A program made the translations under genes and the position numbers. Positions 7,404 through 16,120 of a stretch of 43,455 bases of DNA are shown in pieces. The stretch spans positions 1-43,455 of the forward strand of contig JAQBZB010000042.1 in NCBI GenBank assembly GCA_027622275.1. Reading direction: 5' to 3'. Numbering within the stretch: the stretch's first letter is position 1; each line of letters begins with the position of its first letter. This stretch comes from Planctomycetota bacterium. Lineage in GTDB: Bacteria; Planctomycetota; Planctomycetia; Pirellulales; Pirellulaceae. The notes under the pieces are model-generated. The model did not search any database. It saw only the letters and a program-made list of their open reading frames with translations, and had not been told where the DNA came from.

Positions 7404-9218
7404 TTGCTCCACGCGAATTCATCTAGTCCAGCGAACTCAGAGGCGAGAAAGTTGCAGAAGAGCGCGAAACGAACGCTCTGGGAGCTGACGGCTGGGCAGC
7501 GAACTCGCTATGCCGCGGCGATCGGTGCGATGGCGGTGGGGACGGTGTTTCTCTTGCTCGTGGCATACGTCCTGCAGCGGGCGCTCGACACGCTGGCGAC
7601 GGGCGAGGCGAGTTTAGCGGACACGTTAATCCCGGCGGGTGTTGCGATTGTCGCCGCCCATGCGCTGAACGGCCTGTTCACGTACTTGCGGGGACGTTGG
7701 GCCGCGCAAGCGAGCGAGGGAATCGTACGTCAGCTCCGCCATCGCTTGTACGAGCATCTGGAACGATTGCCGTGCGATTACCATGACCACGTCGACACGG
7801 GCGACCTTGTCCAGCGATGTTCTTCGGATGTCGAAACGGTGCGGGTCTTCCTGGCGTCGCAAGTTGTCGAGATCGCACGCGTCGGTTTGTTCGTCGTCGT
7901 GGCGATCCCGATCATGCTGATGCAAGACCTGCGAATGACGCTCGTTTCGGCGTGCGTGCTGCCGGTGCTGGTACTGTTTGCCGTGATGTTCTTTCGCAAA
8001 GTCCGCTCGGCGTTCCAAGACGTCGACGAAGCTGAAGGCCGATTGACCACCGTCCTCCAGGAGAACTTGACAGGCATTCGCGTCGTGCGAGCTTTCGGTC
8101 GCCAAGAATTCGAGATGGACAAGTTCCTGGAGCGAAATGGAGAGTTCCGCGATCTGGAGTTTCGCTTGTTCCATATTTTGGCGAACTTTTGGACGTTGTC
8201 CGACGTGCTTGTGTTTCTACAGATTGGGCTCGCCTTGATTGGTGGTGCCTACTTCGTTATGCGTGGCGAACTGACGATCGGCCAGTGGGTCCTGTTCTTT
8301 TGGCTGGTCCGCACGATCATCTGGCCCGTTCGTCATATCGGCCGCGTGTTGGCCGACAGCGGCAAGGCCACCGTGGCGATCGGACGAATTCAAGAAGTGC
8401 TTAATGAAGACGCCGAAAGCGAAGAGGATCTACCCGAAATGCCTGTCCGCGGCGCGATCGCCGTTCGTAACCTTTCCTTCGCCTATCGCGACTGCCAGAC
8501 GGCCCTCGACAAACTCTCCTTGACAATCAACGAAGGAGAAACTGTCGCGCTGCTGGGACCACCGGGTGCTGGTAAGTCGACGCTGGTGAATCTGTTGGTG
8601 CGGTTGTACGACTACGACGAGGGCACGATTCACATCGGCGGGCGCGAGTTGCGGAGCCTCAATCGCGACGCGGTGCGAGATGCGTTCGGCATGGTGTTGC
8701 AAGATCCGTTTCTATACTCCCGGACGGTTCGTGAAAATGTTGTGATCGGAAAGAGTACGGCCGCGGAGCATGAAGTCGAGGAGTCGGCTCGTGCGGCCGA
8801 TGTTCATGAAAATATCGTCGAGTTTCAGGACGGCTACGAGACGCTGGTCGGAGAACGCGGCGTGACGTTATCGGGTGGGCAGCGGCAGCGTCTGGCGATC
8901 GCGCGGGCCTTGCTCAAGCAACCGACATTCCTGGTACTGGACGACAGTCTCAGCGCCGTCGACACGAAGACGGAAGCTCAGATTCTGCGTGCTCTCGCGT
9001 CGCGCCGCGGGAAACAGACAACCATTCTGATCGCACACCGACTCTCCTCCACACGGCCGGCCGACCGCATCTTTGTTCTCGATCACGGCCGCCTGATCCA
9101 GCAAGGGACTCACGAGGAGCTGCTCGCCGCGGACGGGCCGTACGGGCGGCTTTGGAGCATTCAAGGCACGCTCGAAGACGAGATCGAACGGGATCTCTGG
9201 GGAGCTGTCGACGCATGA
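7404..9218 (+). CDS. ABC exporter half-transporter, degenerate ATPase site
   Basis: The 604-aa half-transporter has a transmembrane domain (residues about 30-320) fused to an ATPase domain (about 350-590). Walker A is GPPGAGKST near 385, the signature is LSGGQ near 489, and Walker B runs into VLDDSLSAVDT near 511. The residue after the Walker B aspartate is Asp instead of the catalytic Glu. This is the pattern of the degenerate partner in heterodimeric exporters such as BmrCD, and it fits the neighbouring gene. The start is taken at a TTG since no ATG occurs near the conserved N-terminus. A TTG 48 bases downstream is an alternative. Substrate (drug, lipid or peptide) is unknown. Confidence 0.88.
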   Translation: MLHANSSSPANSEARKLQKSAKRTLWELTAGQRTRYAAAIGAMAVGTVFLLLVAYVLQRALDTLATGEASLADTLIPAGVAIVAAHALNGLFTYLRGRWAAQASEGIVRQLRHRLYEHLERLPCDYHDHVDTGDLVQRCSSDVETVRVFLASQVVEIARVGLFVVVAIPIMLMQDLRMTLVSACVLPVLVLFAVMFFRKVRSAFQDVDEAEGRLTTVLQENLTGIRVVRAFGRQEFEMDKFLERNGEFRDLEFRLFHILANFWTLSDVLVFLQIGLALIGGAYFVMRGELTIGQWVLFFWLVRTIIWPVRHIGRVLADSGKATVAIGRIQEVLNEDAESEEDLPEMPVRGAIAVRNLSFAYRDCQTALDKLSLTINEGETVALLGPPGAGKSTLVNLLVRLYDYDEGTIHIGGRELRSLNRDAVRDAFGMVLQDPFLYSRTVRENVVIGKSTAAEHEVEESARAADVHENIVEFQDGYETLVGERGVTLSGGQRQRLAIARALLKQPTFLVLDDSLSAVDTKTEAQILRALASRRGKQTTILIAHRLSSTRPADRIFVLDHGRLIQQGTHEELLAADGPYGRLWSIQGTLEDEIERDLWGAVDA

Positions 9219-11062
9219 CGCACGAAGATTGGATGGACGACGATCGTGAGGAGCGAGTCGATCTGCGGCTGTGGCGCAAACTGCTGCAGTACACACTGCA
9301 CTATCGCCGCACGGCGGTGGCGTTTGCCATTGTTGCCTTTGGTATGGCGGCGAGTGATCTTTGCTTTCCGATTCTGACCGGCAAGTTGATCGCCGAAGTC
9401 GAGGCCAAGGGGGCGGACACGGACGTCGCGTTCTACGGCTGGTCGTTTGCGATCTTGACGGCGATGTTATGCACGAACATTTGGGGCTTCATTGTTTGTG
9501 CCGGCAAGATCCGGACTCACGTCAGTCACGATATCCGCCGCGATGCCTTCGGGCGTCTGCAAGAGCTGTCATTCAGTTTTTACGACACGAAACCAGTTGG
9601 CTGGCTGATGGCGCGACTCACGTCGGACTGCAATCGCTTGTCGAACATTCTCGCGTGGGGCGTGATGGACTTGATTTGGGGGAGCACGTTGATGGCTGGC
9701 ATCGCCATCGCGATGTTGATCTACAACTGGCAGCTCGCTCTCGCCGTGCTCGCGGTGGTGCCGTTATTGTTCGCGGTGAGCGTCTTTTTTCGCAAACGGA
9801 TCCTGCGGACATCGCGCCTTGTCCGCAAAACCAACTCCAGAATCACGGCCGTCTATAACGAAGGCATCGTCGGCGTGCGGACGTCGAAGGTGTTTGTGCG
9901 TCAGGAACAGAATCTTCGTGACTTTGACACGCTCACCGACGAGATGCTGGAACACTCCGTCCGCAATGCGATCTTGTCGGCAGTTTACCTGCCGCTCGTG
10001 TTGACGCTCAGCAGCATCGCTATCGCGTGTGCCTTGGTGATCGGTGGGCGGGAGGTCCTGTTCGGCACGCTCGCGATTGGCGAGGTCGTGATGTTCATGT
10101 ACTTCGCACAATTGTTCTTTGCGCCGATCCAAGATCTTTCCGCATGGTTCGCCGAATTGCAGATGGCCCAGGCTTCGGCAGAACGAGTATTGAACCTTGT
10201 CGAAGCCGTGCCGGATGTCCGAAACACTGACGCGGTGGCGAAGCGACTTGCCGAGACGGGAAATGACGGGCATCCTGACGCGATCGGACGGATTGAGTTT
10301 CAGAAGGTTGGCTTTCGATATCGCAACGGTCCGCAGATCATCCAAGGGCTCGACCTGGTCGTCGAGCCGGGGCAAACGATTGCTCTGGTGGGAGCCACCG
10401 GGGGCGGCAAGTCGACATTTGTGAATCTGCTGTGCCGTTTCTACGAGCCGACCGAGGGCAGCATCTTCATCGATGGGATCGACTACACGGACCGCAGTCT
10501 GCGTTGGTTTCAATCGCATCTGGGCATCGTGCTCCAGCAACCGCATCTCTTCAGTGGAACGATCGGCGAGAATATTCGTTACGGCGATCTCGCGGCAACC
10601 GAGCAGCAGATCGAAGATGCGGCACGGTTGGCGGGCGCGCACGAGTTCATCGCCGCGTTGAACCACGGCTACGACACACCGGTTGGTGAAGGGGGCAATC
10701 AATTGAGCCTCGGCCAGAAGCAACTGGTCTCGTTCGCGCGTGCCGTTCTCAAGCGTCCTCGGCTGCTGGTCATGGACGAGGCCACCTCGTCGGTCGACAC
10801 CGAGACCGAACAGCAGATTCAAGCCGGCCTGGCCCGCGTGCTGGCTGGACGAACGAGCTTCGTCATCGCACACCGCCTCTCGACGATCCGCGCCGCCGAC
10901 CGCATTCTGGTCATCGAAAGAGGCAAGATCATCGAACAGGGAACACACAGCGAACTGCTGCGTCAGGGCGGCCACTATCACGATCTGTACACCGAACAAT
11001 CGATGCGGGACATCGTAAGAATTGACAATGCGATGGATTCCCGCACCAACAAAAGCGTATAG
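9215..11062 (+). CDS. ABC exporter half-transporter, consensus Walker B
   Basis: The 615-aa partner of the preceding gene starts at the ATG that overlaps its stop (ATGA), so the two are translationally coupled. Six membrane helices occupy residues about 30-330 and the ATPase domain the rest. Walker A is GATGGGKST near 392, the signature is LSLGQKQ near 497 (Leu replacing Gly of LSGGQ), and Walker B plus D-loop is MDEATSSVDTETE near 520, with the catalytic Glu present. Walker B with Glu here, LDD in the partner and an altered signature here together define the asymmetric sites of a heterodimeric type IV exporter. An in-frame upstream start exists but would lie inside the partner gene. Confidence 0.9.
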   Translation: MTHEDWMDDDREERVDLRLWRKLLQYTLHYRRTAVAFAIVAFGMAASDLCFPILTGKLIAEVEAKGADTDVAFYGWSFAILTAMLCTNIWGFIVCAGKIRTHVSHDIRRDAFGRLQELSFSFYDTKPVGWLMARLTSDCNRLSNILAWGVMDLIWGSTLMAGIAIAMLIYNWQLALAVLAVVPLLFAVSVFFRKRILRTSRLVRKTNSRITAVYNEGIVGVRTSKVFVRQEQNLRDFDTLTDEMLEHSVRNAILSAVYLPLVLTLSSIAIACALVIGGREVLFGTLAIGEVVMFMYFAQLFFAPIQDLSAWFAELQMAQASAERVLNLVEAVPDVRNTDAVAKRLAETGNDGHPDAIGRIEFQKVGFRYRNGPQIIQGLDLVVEPGQTIALVGATGGGKSTFVNLLCRFYEPTEGSIFIDGIDYTDRSLRWFQSHLGIVLQQPHLFSGTIGENIRYGDLAATEQQIEDAARLAGAHEFIAALNHGYDTPVGEGGNQLSLGQKQLVSFARAVLKRPRLLVMDEATSSVDTETEQQIQAGLARVLAGRTSFVIAHRLSTIRAADRILVIERGKIIEQGTHSELLRQGGHYHDLYTEQSMRDIVRIDNAMDSRTNKSV

Positions 11063-11130
11063 AATCGTCGGCTTGATTTGCGCTCGGGGCGCACATCGCA
11101 TCAAATCAGTTCAGGACTGGAACAACGGCC

Positions 11131-12114
11131 ATGAAGATTCTCGTCACCGGAGGTGCCGGCTATATCGGCAGTGTTGTCGTCGAACAACTGGTGAATCAGG
11201 GCGACTCGGTAGTCGTCTTCGACAATCTCTCGCTGGGACACCGCGAAGCCGTGCATCCGGAGGCCGAGTTCATCCACGCCGACCTGGCCGACCGCGCTGC
11301 GATCGATCAAGCGTTGGCGAAACATCAGCCCGAAGCGGTGATGCATTTCGCGGCCTACTCGCTGGTTGGCGAGTCGATGAAGTTCCCGCTCCAGTACCTC
11401 GGCGAGAATGTCACAAACTTTTTGAATCTGTTGCAGGGTTTGGTCGCGCACGACGTCAAACAGTTGATTCTCTCTTCAACCGCGAACTTGTTCGATGCCC
11501 CGGAGCGAATGCCGATCGACGAGACGGAACGGATTGTGCCCGGCAGTCCGTATGGCGAATCGAAGTATATCTGCGAACGGATGCTGTACTGGCTCGACAA
11601 GATTCATGGCTTGCGATACGCGGCGCTGCGGTACTTCAACGCCGCCGGTGCCTCCGACCAGCGGGGCGAGGATCACACGCCCGAGTTGCATTTGATACCG
11701 ATCGTCTTGCAAGTCGCACTCGGGCAGCGGGAACGAGTGAGCATGTTTGGCGACGACTACGACACGCCGGACGGAACGTGTGTGCGCGACTACATCCACG
11801 TTCTGGATCTGGCACAGGCCCACATTCTGGCACTCCAGGCGCTCGACAACGGCAGCCGAACTTACAACCTGGGTAACGGACAAGGCTTCAGCGTCAAGCA
11901 GGTCATTGAAACGGCTCGCGAGATCACCGGGCATCCGATCCCCGCCGATGTCGTCGCCCGGCGGGCCGGCGATCCGGCGACGCTGGTGGCCGGTAGCCAG
12001 AAGATTCGTCAAGAGTTGAACTGGCAGCCAGCTTATCCCGAACTACGAGCAATCATCGAAACCGCGTGGCGCTGGCACCAAAGCCACCCGCAAGGCTATG
12101 CGACGCTGCGTTAG
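11131..12114 (+). CDS. galE: UDP-glucose 4-epimerase
   Basis: The 327-aa extended short-chain dehydrogenase interconverts UDP-glucose and UDP-galactose in the Leloir pathway and in supply of surface-sugar precursors. The N-terminus has the NAD-binding [10 protein letters not shown] motif. The catalytic Ser lies in SST at 115-117, with Tyr141 and Lys145 in YGESK. The C-terminal half carries the substrate-domain signatures [25 protein letters not shown] and [14 protein letters not shown], all typical of GalE. Length is slightly below the usual 330-340. It lies 68 bases after the ABC exporter on the same strand and may be co-transcribed, which would fit export of a glycan or lipid, though that link is inference. 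Confidence 0.93.
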   Translation: MKILVTGGAGYIGSVVVEQLVNQGDSVVVFDNLSLGHREAVHPEAEFIHADLADRAAIDQALAKHQPEAVMHFAAYSLVGESMKFPLQYLGENVTNFLNLLQGLVAHDVKQLILSSTANLFDAPERMPIDETERIVPGSPYGESKYICERMLYWLDKIHGLRYAALRYFNAAGASDQRGEDHTPELHLIPIVLQVALGQRERVSMFGDDYDTPDGTCVRDYIHVLDLAQAHILALQALDNGSRTYNLGNGQGFSVKQVIETAREITGHPIPADVVARRAGDPATLVAGSQKIRQELNWQPAYPELRAIIETAWRWHQSHPQGYATLR

Positions 12115-12123
12115 GACCGTTGG

Positions 12124-12297
12124 CCTGGATTATTCACGACACGCGTAGGGTGGGACAAGGAAACGGCGTTTGGGTGGGCCGGCGCGTGCTGTCCCTCGTT
12201 TGATTGCCTTGACACGTTGATATCGTTAAGTCTGCCGTTTCCGTCGGCCCACCATGAACTTACGCACGCTTGTCCCACCCTACGTGAATAATCCGGG
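12124..12297. mobile_element. Family A-ended MITE with different interior, TTGG duplication
   Basis: The ends are CCTGGATTATTCACG and CGTGAATAATCCGGG, matching family A termini, and the element is flanked by TTGG on both sides (12120-12123 and 12298-12301). The interior is unlike the other copies. It is a larger inverted repeat with arms GTAGGGTGGGACAAG and CTTGTCCCACCCTAC, and GGAAACGGC pairing with GCCGTTTCC further in. No reading frame is present. It sits between the galE stop and the 3' end of the restriction locus. Confidence 0.8.
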
Positions 12298-12378
12298 TTG
12301 GAGAGTCCAGCTACGAATCATGCTAACGATTGGCGCAAGCGTCGGGTCCAGGCCACCGTGTGTGGCTGTGTACGGCGT

Positions 12379-13834
12379 CTACATCGCCCAATCCGCGCAC
12401 AACACCTCTGCCTGCTCCAGTACCAACTTCGTCGCCTCGGCTTGCAGGTCCGGTGGATAGCCGTACTTGCACAATCCGGCGGACCATGACTCGGATCTTG
12501 GCGCGGGCGGATTCGCGAACGGTCCAGTCGATCGTTACGCTCTTGCGGACGCTGGTGACAAGTTCGGCGGCGATCACTTTCAGCTCGTCGATTCCCATCG
12601 CCCGCACCGCGCTCTCATTCACAGCTAAGGCATCGTAGAAACAAATCTCGTCATCATTCAGGCCGAGTTGTGCCCCGCGTTGCGTGGCGTCTCGCATTTG
12701 TTTAGCGAGCTTCAGCAACACGGCGACGGCTTCGGCAATGTCGATGCTCGGCGTGCCGACTCCACCGCTCTCGGTATAGGTCGCCAAGGCCGCCTTCAAC
12801 CGATCGGCCAATCCGAGATAATCGACAACGTGTCCGCCCGGCTTGTCCTTGAAGACTCGATTCACGCGAGCGATGGCCTGCATCAACCCGTGCCCGCGCA
12901 TCGGCTTGTCGATGTACATCGTGTGCAGACACGGGGCGTCGAAGCCCGTCAGCCACATGTCGCGGACGATCACGATTCGGAACGGGTCTTTGGCATCCTT
13001 GAACCGGCTGGCGAGTTCCTTGCGTTTCCGTTTGGTGCGAACGTGTTGCTGCCAGTCGAGTTCATCGCTGGCCGAGCCGGTCATCACGATCTTGACAACG
13101 CTGTCCTTATCCCGCTCGGCTTCGATGTCATCGTCGGGCGCGCCAGCCCAGTCGGGACGCAAGGCAACGATCTCTTGGTAAAGCCAGACTTTGAACCATT
13201 CCTTGTTCGCCGTCAGCGACCCTACGCGAGCTTCCAAGCCGTCCGAGACGACCAGCAGTTCGTTGTAGTTGAACAGCGAAGGGATTTGGGATTTGTAAGT
13301 CTGAAGCTGATTCCAAGCACTCCAGATCGTCGCGTCCTCGTCGACAGCGTTCTTGAGTTCGATCACCGCCAGCGGCAATCCATTCACGAACACGACGATG
13401 TCAGGCCGGCGGTTGTGCTGGCCTTCGATCACGGTGAATTGATTGACCGCCAGCCAGTCGTTGCCTTCTACGTCCTCGAAGTCGATCAGCCGAACATGGC
13501 CACCCTTGATCGAACCATCGTCCCGACGGTACTCGACCTCGACGCCGTCCCGCAGCATCTTATGGAACTTGCGGTTGTTTCCGACCAGCGATGGCGAGTC
13601 GGGCAGCAACACCTTGCGTAGTGCCTCGTCGCGAGCTTCGAGCGGGATGTCGGAATTCAGTCGATCGATCGCCTCGCGCAGTCGGCCTGTCAGCACCACA
13701 TCGGCAAACGAATCGCGTTCTGCTGCCGGTTCGCCGGGCGCGATGTCCGGTCCATGCGCAACCGTATACCCCAACTCATCGAACCATGAGAGGGCGGCGT
13801 CTTCGACGATGGATTCGTTCAGCGGTTGGTTCAT
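12379..13834 (-). pseudogene. hsdR: Type I restriction subunit R, internally deleted and frameshifted
   Basis: HsdR normally has about 1000 residues and cleaves DNA after ATP-driven translocation. Here the N-terminal endonuclease domain is kept, with [20 protein letters not shown] near residues 142-161 giving the PD and ELK catalytic residues. Near residue 215 (about 13,190) it jumps in frame into the late helicase region: [36 protein letters not shown]. Walker A and the DEAD-box motor are gone, so the protein cannot translocate. Near 12,470 the frame is lost after VMVRRIVQ. The native end ([20 protein letters not shown]) continues in another frame to a TAG at 12,379. The start ATG at 13,834 precedes [14 protein letters not shown], the normal HsdR beginning. 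Confidence 0.88.
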
Positions 13835-13958
13835 TTGCTTCGCGCGCCCTTTGGGCGCAAAAAAGGGCGCAAGGCGTAAAACAGCAGCCAAACTAGCAGT
13901 TTCCCGCGCCCTTTAGGCACACAGAAGGGCGCTTCCGCCAACTCATGAATCAAAACAG

Positions 13959-14936
13959 TCATTGATGCTTCAACTGGTATCTAACGGAGGAACCCGCGCC
14001 AATTTGTTCGACGAGTCCGAGTTCTGTGAACTTCCTCAGATGCTTCAGGGCTGTCCGCCTAGCTAACCCCACTACCTCCGAATACTCGGCGGACGTCGCG
14101 GATCCATGAATCGCAAGCCACTTCCACCCGGCACGTTCAGACTTGCTCAACGCTTTCAGGACCTCCGGATCGAGCACATGCTCGACGCTTTCCGGCGTCC
14201 GGTAGATCGTGAGTGCAAGGGAATCGCCTTCCATTGAATAGCTGGGTAGCGGCAGTCCGAGTTCTTCTGCATGCTTCTTCAAACTGGTCAGGCCGAATCC
14301 CTGCTCTTCGGCTAGGCCGATTCGAGAAAAGACATGGTGCAGGACCGGATTGCGACTCTTAATCGGTGCCGAGAACGATCGCAGCTGGTCCAGTGTAACC
14401 GGCTGGATTGGGCCGCCGGGGCTCTTGATCGTGATCGTGTCCGAATTCACAACGAGTTGACATTTCTCCCCCGAGATGTCGTAGTCGCGGTGGATCAGCG
14501 CGTTGATGACCGCCTCACGAATCATCTCGAACGGCAGGTCAGCCTGCTCCTTCCGCTCCATCCGGCTACGATCAATCGTGCTGGGCAACACCGTGTTCAG
14601 CCACGCTTCAAGTTCACCGGGAATGAGGACCAACGCCTGAGCGAACTCCATGCGCGACGACTTTCCATCCGGCAGTTCCGCCCGCGCCAGCAATCTCGCT
14701 TGTGGTAACGCCAGGGCCGGCTCATTGCCAAACAGAAGCAGTCCAAAGCCCGATGGTACAATCCGACCATCAGCCTCAACCAGAATCCCTTGCTGCCTCA
14801 GCATTCGCTGAAAATCCTCGGATCCGACTTCTGCGCGGATCTTCGCCCGCGACTGGTAGAGACCAAGTGCCTCTGAAGACAAATCCTGCATCTCCACCGC
14901 TGGCACAGAATCCTCATACTTCGACAAGCTGATCAT
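13959..14936 (-). CDS. ATP-binding protein, AlbA_2/RecG-like family, N-terminus missing
   Basis: The 325-aa product matches the C-terminal two thirds of ATP-binding proteins with an AlbA_2 (Schlafen-type) DNA-binding domain, often annotated as RecG-like transcriptional regulators. Seen here are PSGFGLLLFGNEP, the GHKL-type N-box EMIREAVINALIHRDY and the EEQGFGL region. A winged-helix-like tail (SEYSEVVGLARRTALKHLRK type) closes the protein. The AlbA_2 domain that should precede residue 1 is absent. The ATG overlaps the stop of the hsdS fragment (ATGA), and the frame probably begins at a deletion junction. Such genes are common type I R-M accessories. The truncated protein may still fold but has lost its presumed DNA-binding module. 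Confidence 0.7.
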   Translation of the reverse strand: MISLSKYEDSVPAVEMQDLSSEALGLYQSRAKIRAEVGSEDFQRMLRQQGILVEADGRIVPSGFGLLLFGNEPALALPQARLLARAELPDGKSSRMEFAQALVLIPGELEAWLNTVLPSTIDRSRMERKEQADLPFEMIREAVINALIHRDYDISGEKCQLVVNSDTITIKSPGGPIQPVTLDQLRSFSAPIKSRNPVLHHVFSRIGLAEEQGFGLTSLKKHAEELGLPLPSYSMEGDSLALTIYRTPESVEHVLDPEVLKALSKSERAGWKWLAIHGSATSAEYSEVVGLARRTALKHLRKFTELGLVEQIGAGSSVRYQLKHQ

Positions 14937-15262
14937 TCAACTTTGCCGATTCGTTGATTGTGCAAGAATCGTTTGCCGTTCGCCGCTGGGACCAAAGCTG
15001 GATAGCCAAGCGTGTCTGCCTGCTTGCTCAAGTCGGTCATCGTGACGATCAGGTCGTCTGCCGCGAGCACGTAATCGTCATCGACTGGCCCGTCGTAGAA
15101 TTTCAGCTTGTCAATCTTCAAACCGCCGCCGATTGCGAAGTTGCCGGGAGTCAGCAAGATGTCCGGCGCCGGTTCGTCTTTGAAGTATTTTCCCTTAAAC
15201 GCGGCACCATGTTTGATGTCGATCAGCTCACGAAGTTGAATCTCGGTCCAATCACCCGCCAT
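14933..15262 (-). pseudogene. hsdS: Type I specificity subunit S, N-terminal fragment
   Basis: Only 109 residues remain of a subunit of about 400-450: [20 protein letters not shown] and FKGKYF, then PAPDILLTPGNFAIGGGL, DDLIVTMTDLSKQADTLGYP and FLHNQRIGKVE. This is the start of the first target-recognition domain. The second recognition domain and both helical spacers are missing. The stop is exactly at the overlap with the truncated ATP-binding gene, so one deletion probably removed the rest of hsdS and the 5' part of that gene. The ATG lies 11 bases inside the preceding micro-ORF, whose GGAGGGG serves as the ribosome-binding site. Sequence-specific DNA recognition is not expected. Confidence 0.82.
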
Positions 15263-15413
15263 AACCCAGCCCCTCCAGATTGGACCGGATCGCGGCCTCC
15301 AACCTCGGCGATTCCGCGAACTGCTCGTGCCACGGAAAGAATTGTGAAGCGTGCGGGACGAAGGGTGAATCGCCCCGACTTTCACTCATCGCAATTTGCA
15401 TTTCCCACTTCAT
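15252..15413 (-). CDS. HsdM-tail micro-ORF d (53 aa)
   Basis: The micro-ORF begins [16 protein letters not shown] and ends [20 protein letters not shown] plus GG. Its ATG overlaps the ORF6N-1 stop (ATGA), and its stop lies inside hsdS. The last ~25 residues match the C-terminal tail of HsdM (compare [15 protein letters not shown] at the end of the hsdM remnant). The core at 15265-15323 is repeated at 16041-16099 with 3 mismatches in 59 bases and at 16713-16771 with 11, without gaps. The codons for LEGLG (CTGGAGGGGCTGGG) form a Shine-Dalgarno-like stretch just before the hsdS ATG. Whether it acts as a peptide or only couples translation is unknown. Confidence 0.6.
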   Translation of the reverse strand: MKWEMQIAMSESRGDSPFVPHASQFFPWHEQFAESPRLEAAIRSNLEGLGYGG

Positions 15414-15973
15414 TTCTCACCCTCTCGTCCGAAGCCGATGCGGCCGCGGCTGGTTTCGGCTCTCGGCGGAGCCATCAACTGACAGATGGCATCGAAGACC
15501 ACTCTGAACTGTTCGTCGTACTTGTTTTCGAGCACTGCCAGCTTCCGGGACAGGTCCTGATGTTCGCTCAATATCCGCCGCAGCTTCACGAACGTCCGCA
15601 TGATCTCGACGTTGACCTGCACCGCCCGTTCGCTCCGCAGGACGCTGGAGAGGATCGCCACGCCCTGCTCGGTGAAGGCGCAGGGCGTGTACTTCCGATG
15701 CTGCCCACGGCCTGTCTTTAAGGTCACAGTTTGTGACCTTAAAGCCGCAGCTTCGTCCTCGGTGAGCTGGCACATGAAGTCCTCGGGGAACCGGCCGAGG
15801 TTCCACTTGACCGCCTGATTCAGGACTCGGGTTTCGACCTCGTAGAGCACAGCCAGATCGGAGTCGAGCATCACTTTCTCGCCGCGGATCAGCAGAATGT
15901 TCTGCTCGATGCGCTCTGCGGGAATCAGTGAATCGGCCTGTGTTCTCTTGCCGGACGTCTTCTTCTTCGCCAT
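15410..15973 (-). CDS. ORF6N domain protein 1
   Basis: This 187-aa protein has an N-terminal ORF6N domain, a DNA-binding module known from phage antirepressor-like proteins and often found inside type I R-M loci. Recognisable parts are [67 protein letters not shown], then a coiled-coil-like region from about residue 120 ([20 protein letters not shown]). The basic N-terminus is [11 protein letters not shown] perfect palindrome lies within the LRSQTVTLK codons, and a matching one in the leader suggests autoregulation. The partner paralogue is immediately upstream. No frame damage is seen. Function inside R-M loci is not established. Confidence 0.85.
   Translation of the reverse strand: MAKKKTSGKRTQADSLIPAERIEQNILLIRGEKVMLDSDLAVLYEVETRVLNQAVKWNLGRFPEDFMCQLTEDEAAALRSQTVTLKTGRGQHRKYTPCAFTEQGVAILSSVLRSERAVQVNVEIMRTFVKLRRILSEHQDLSRKLAVLENKYDEQFRVVFDAICQLMAPPRAETSRGRIGFGREGEK
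15718..15742. promoter_or_regulatory. Intragenic palindrome in ORF6N-1
   Basis: TTAAGGTCACA, three central bases, then TGTGACCTTAA: perfect 11-base arms inside the codons for LRSQTVTLK. The core GGTCACA-N3-TGTGACC recurs in the leader of this same gene at 15995-16011. ORF6N-2 has the same design at the same codons with a different core. A binding site for the ORF6N protein is a reasonable inference. Confidence 0.55.
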
Positions 15974-15994
15974 CAGTCAGGTTTCCCGTGAGGT

Positions 15995-16011
15995 GGTCAC
16001 AATCTGTGACC
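15995..16011. promoter_or_regulatory. Leader palindrome upstream of ORF6N-1
   Basis: GGTCACAATCTGTGACC lies 22 bases upstream of the ORF6N-1 start and is a 7-base-arm inverted repeat with a 3-base centre. It reproduces the core of the palindrome inside the ORF6N-1 coding region, not that of ORF6N-2 (GGTCGCA/TGCGACC). It is a candidate operator or RNA hairpin for autoregulation. Confidence 0.55.
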
Positions 16012-16021
16012 TCCTCAATTC

Positions 16022-16120
16022 TCATGGTTCGCACCGGAATCCCAGCCCCTCCAGAATGGACCGGATCGCGGCTTCCAACCTCGACGATTCCGCGAACTGT
16101 TTTTTCGTGTCAGGTTTCAC
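16022..16120 (-). CDS. HsdM-tail micro-ORF c (32 aa)
   Basis: The micro-ORF starts at a GTG overlapping the ORF6N-2 stop (GTGA) and encodes [20 protein letters not shown] followed by ILEGLGFRCEP. It is a diverging copy of the HsdM C-terminal tail, differing from copy d by 3 of 59 core bases. It ends 49 bases before the ORF6N-1 start. That gap holds the leader palindrome, so coupling to the next gene is looser here than at the other junctions. Confidence 0.55.
   Translation of the reverse strand: MKPDTKKQFAESSRLEAAIRSILEGLGFRCEP

Noticed and set aside
9764-11104. A 446-codon minus-strand frame opposite the second ABC half-transporter
   Set aside because: Low-complexity shadow sequence without motifs; the plus-strand gene has all ABC motifs in order.
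12668-13621. A 317-codon plus-strand frame opposite hsdR
   Set aside because: The minus strand encodes recognisable HsdR segments; the plus-strand product has no known pattern.
15417-16034. A 205-codon minus-strand frame overlapping ORF6N-1
   Set aside because: It is the shifted frame of the ORF6N-1 gene, and its start lies in the micro-ORF c stop overlap by chance.
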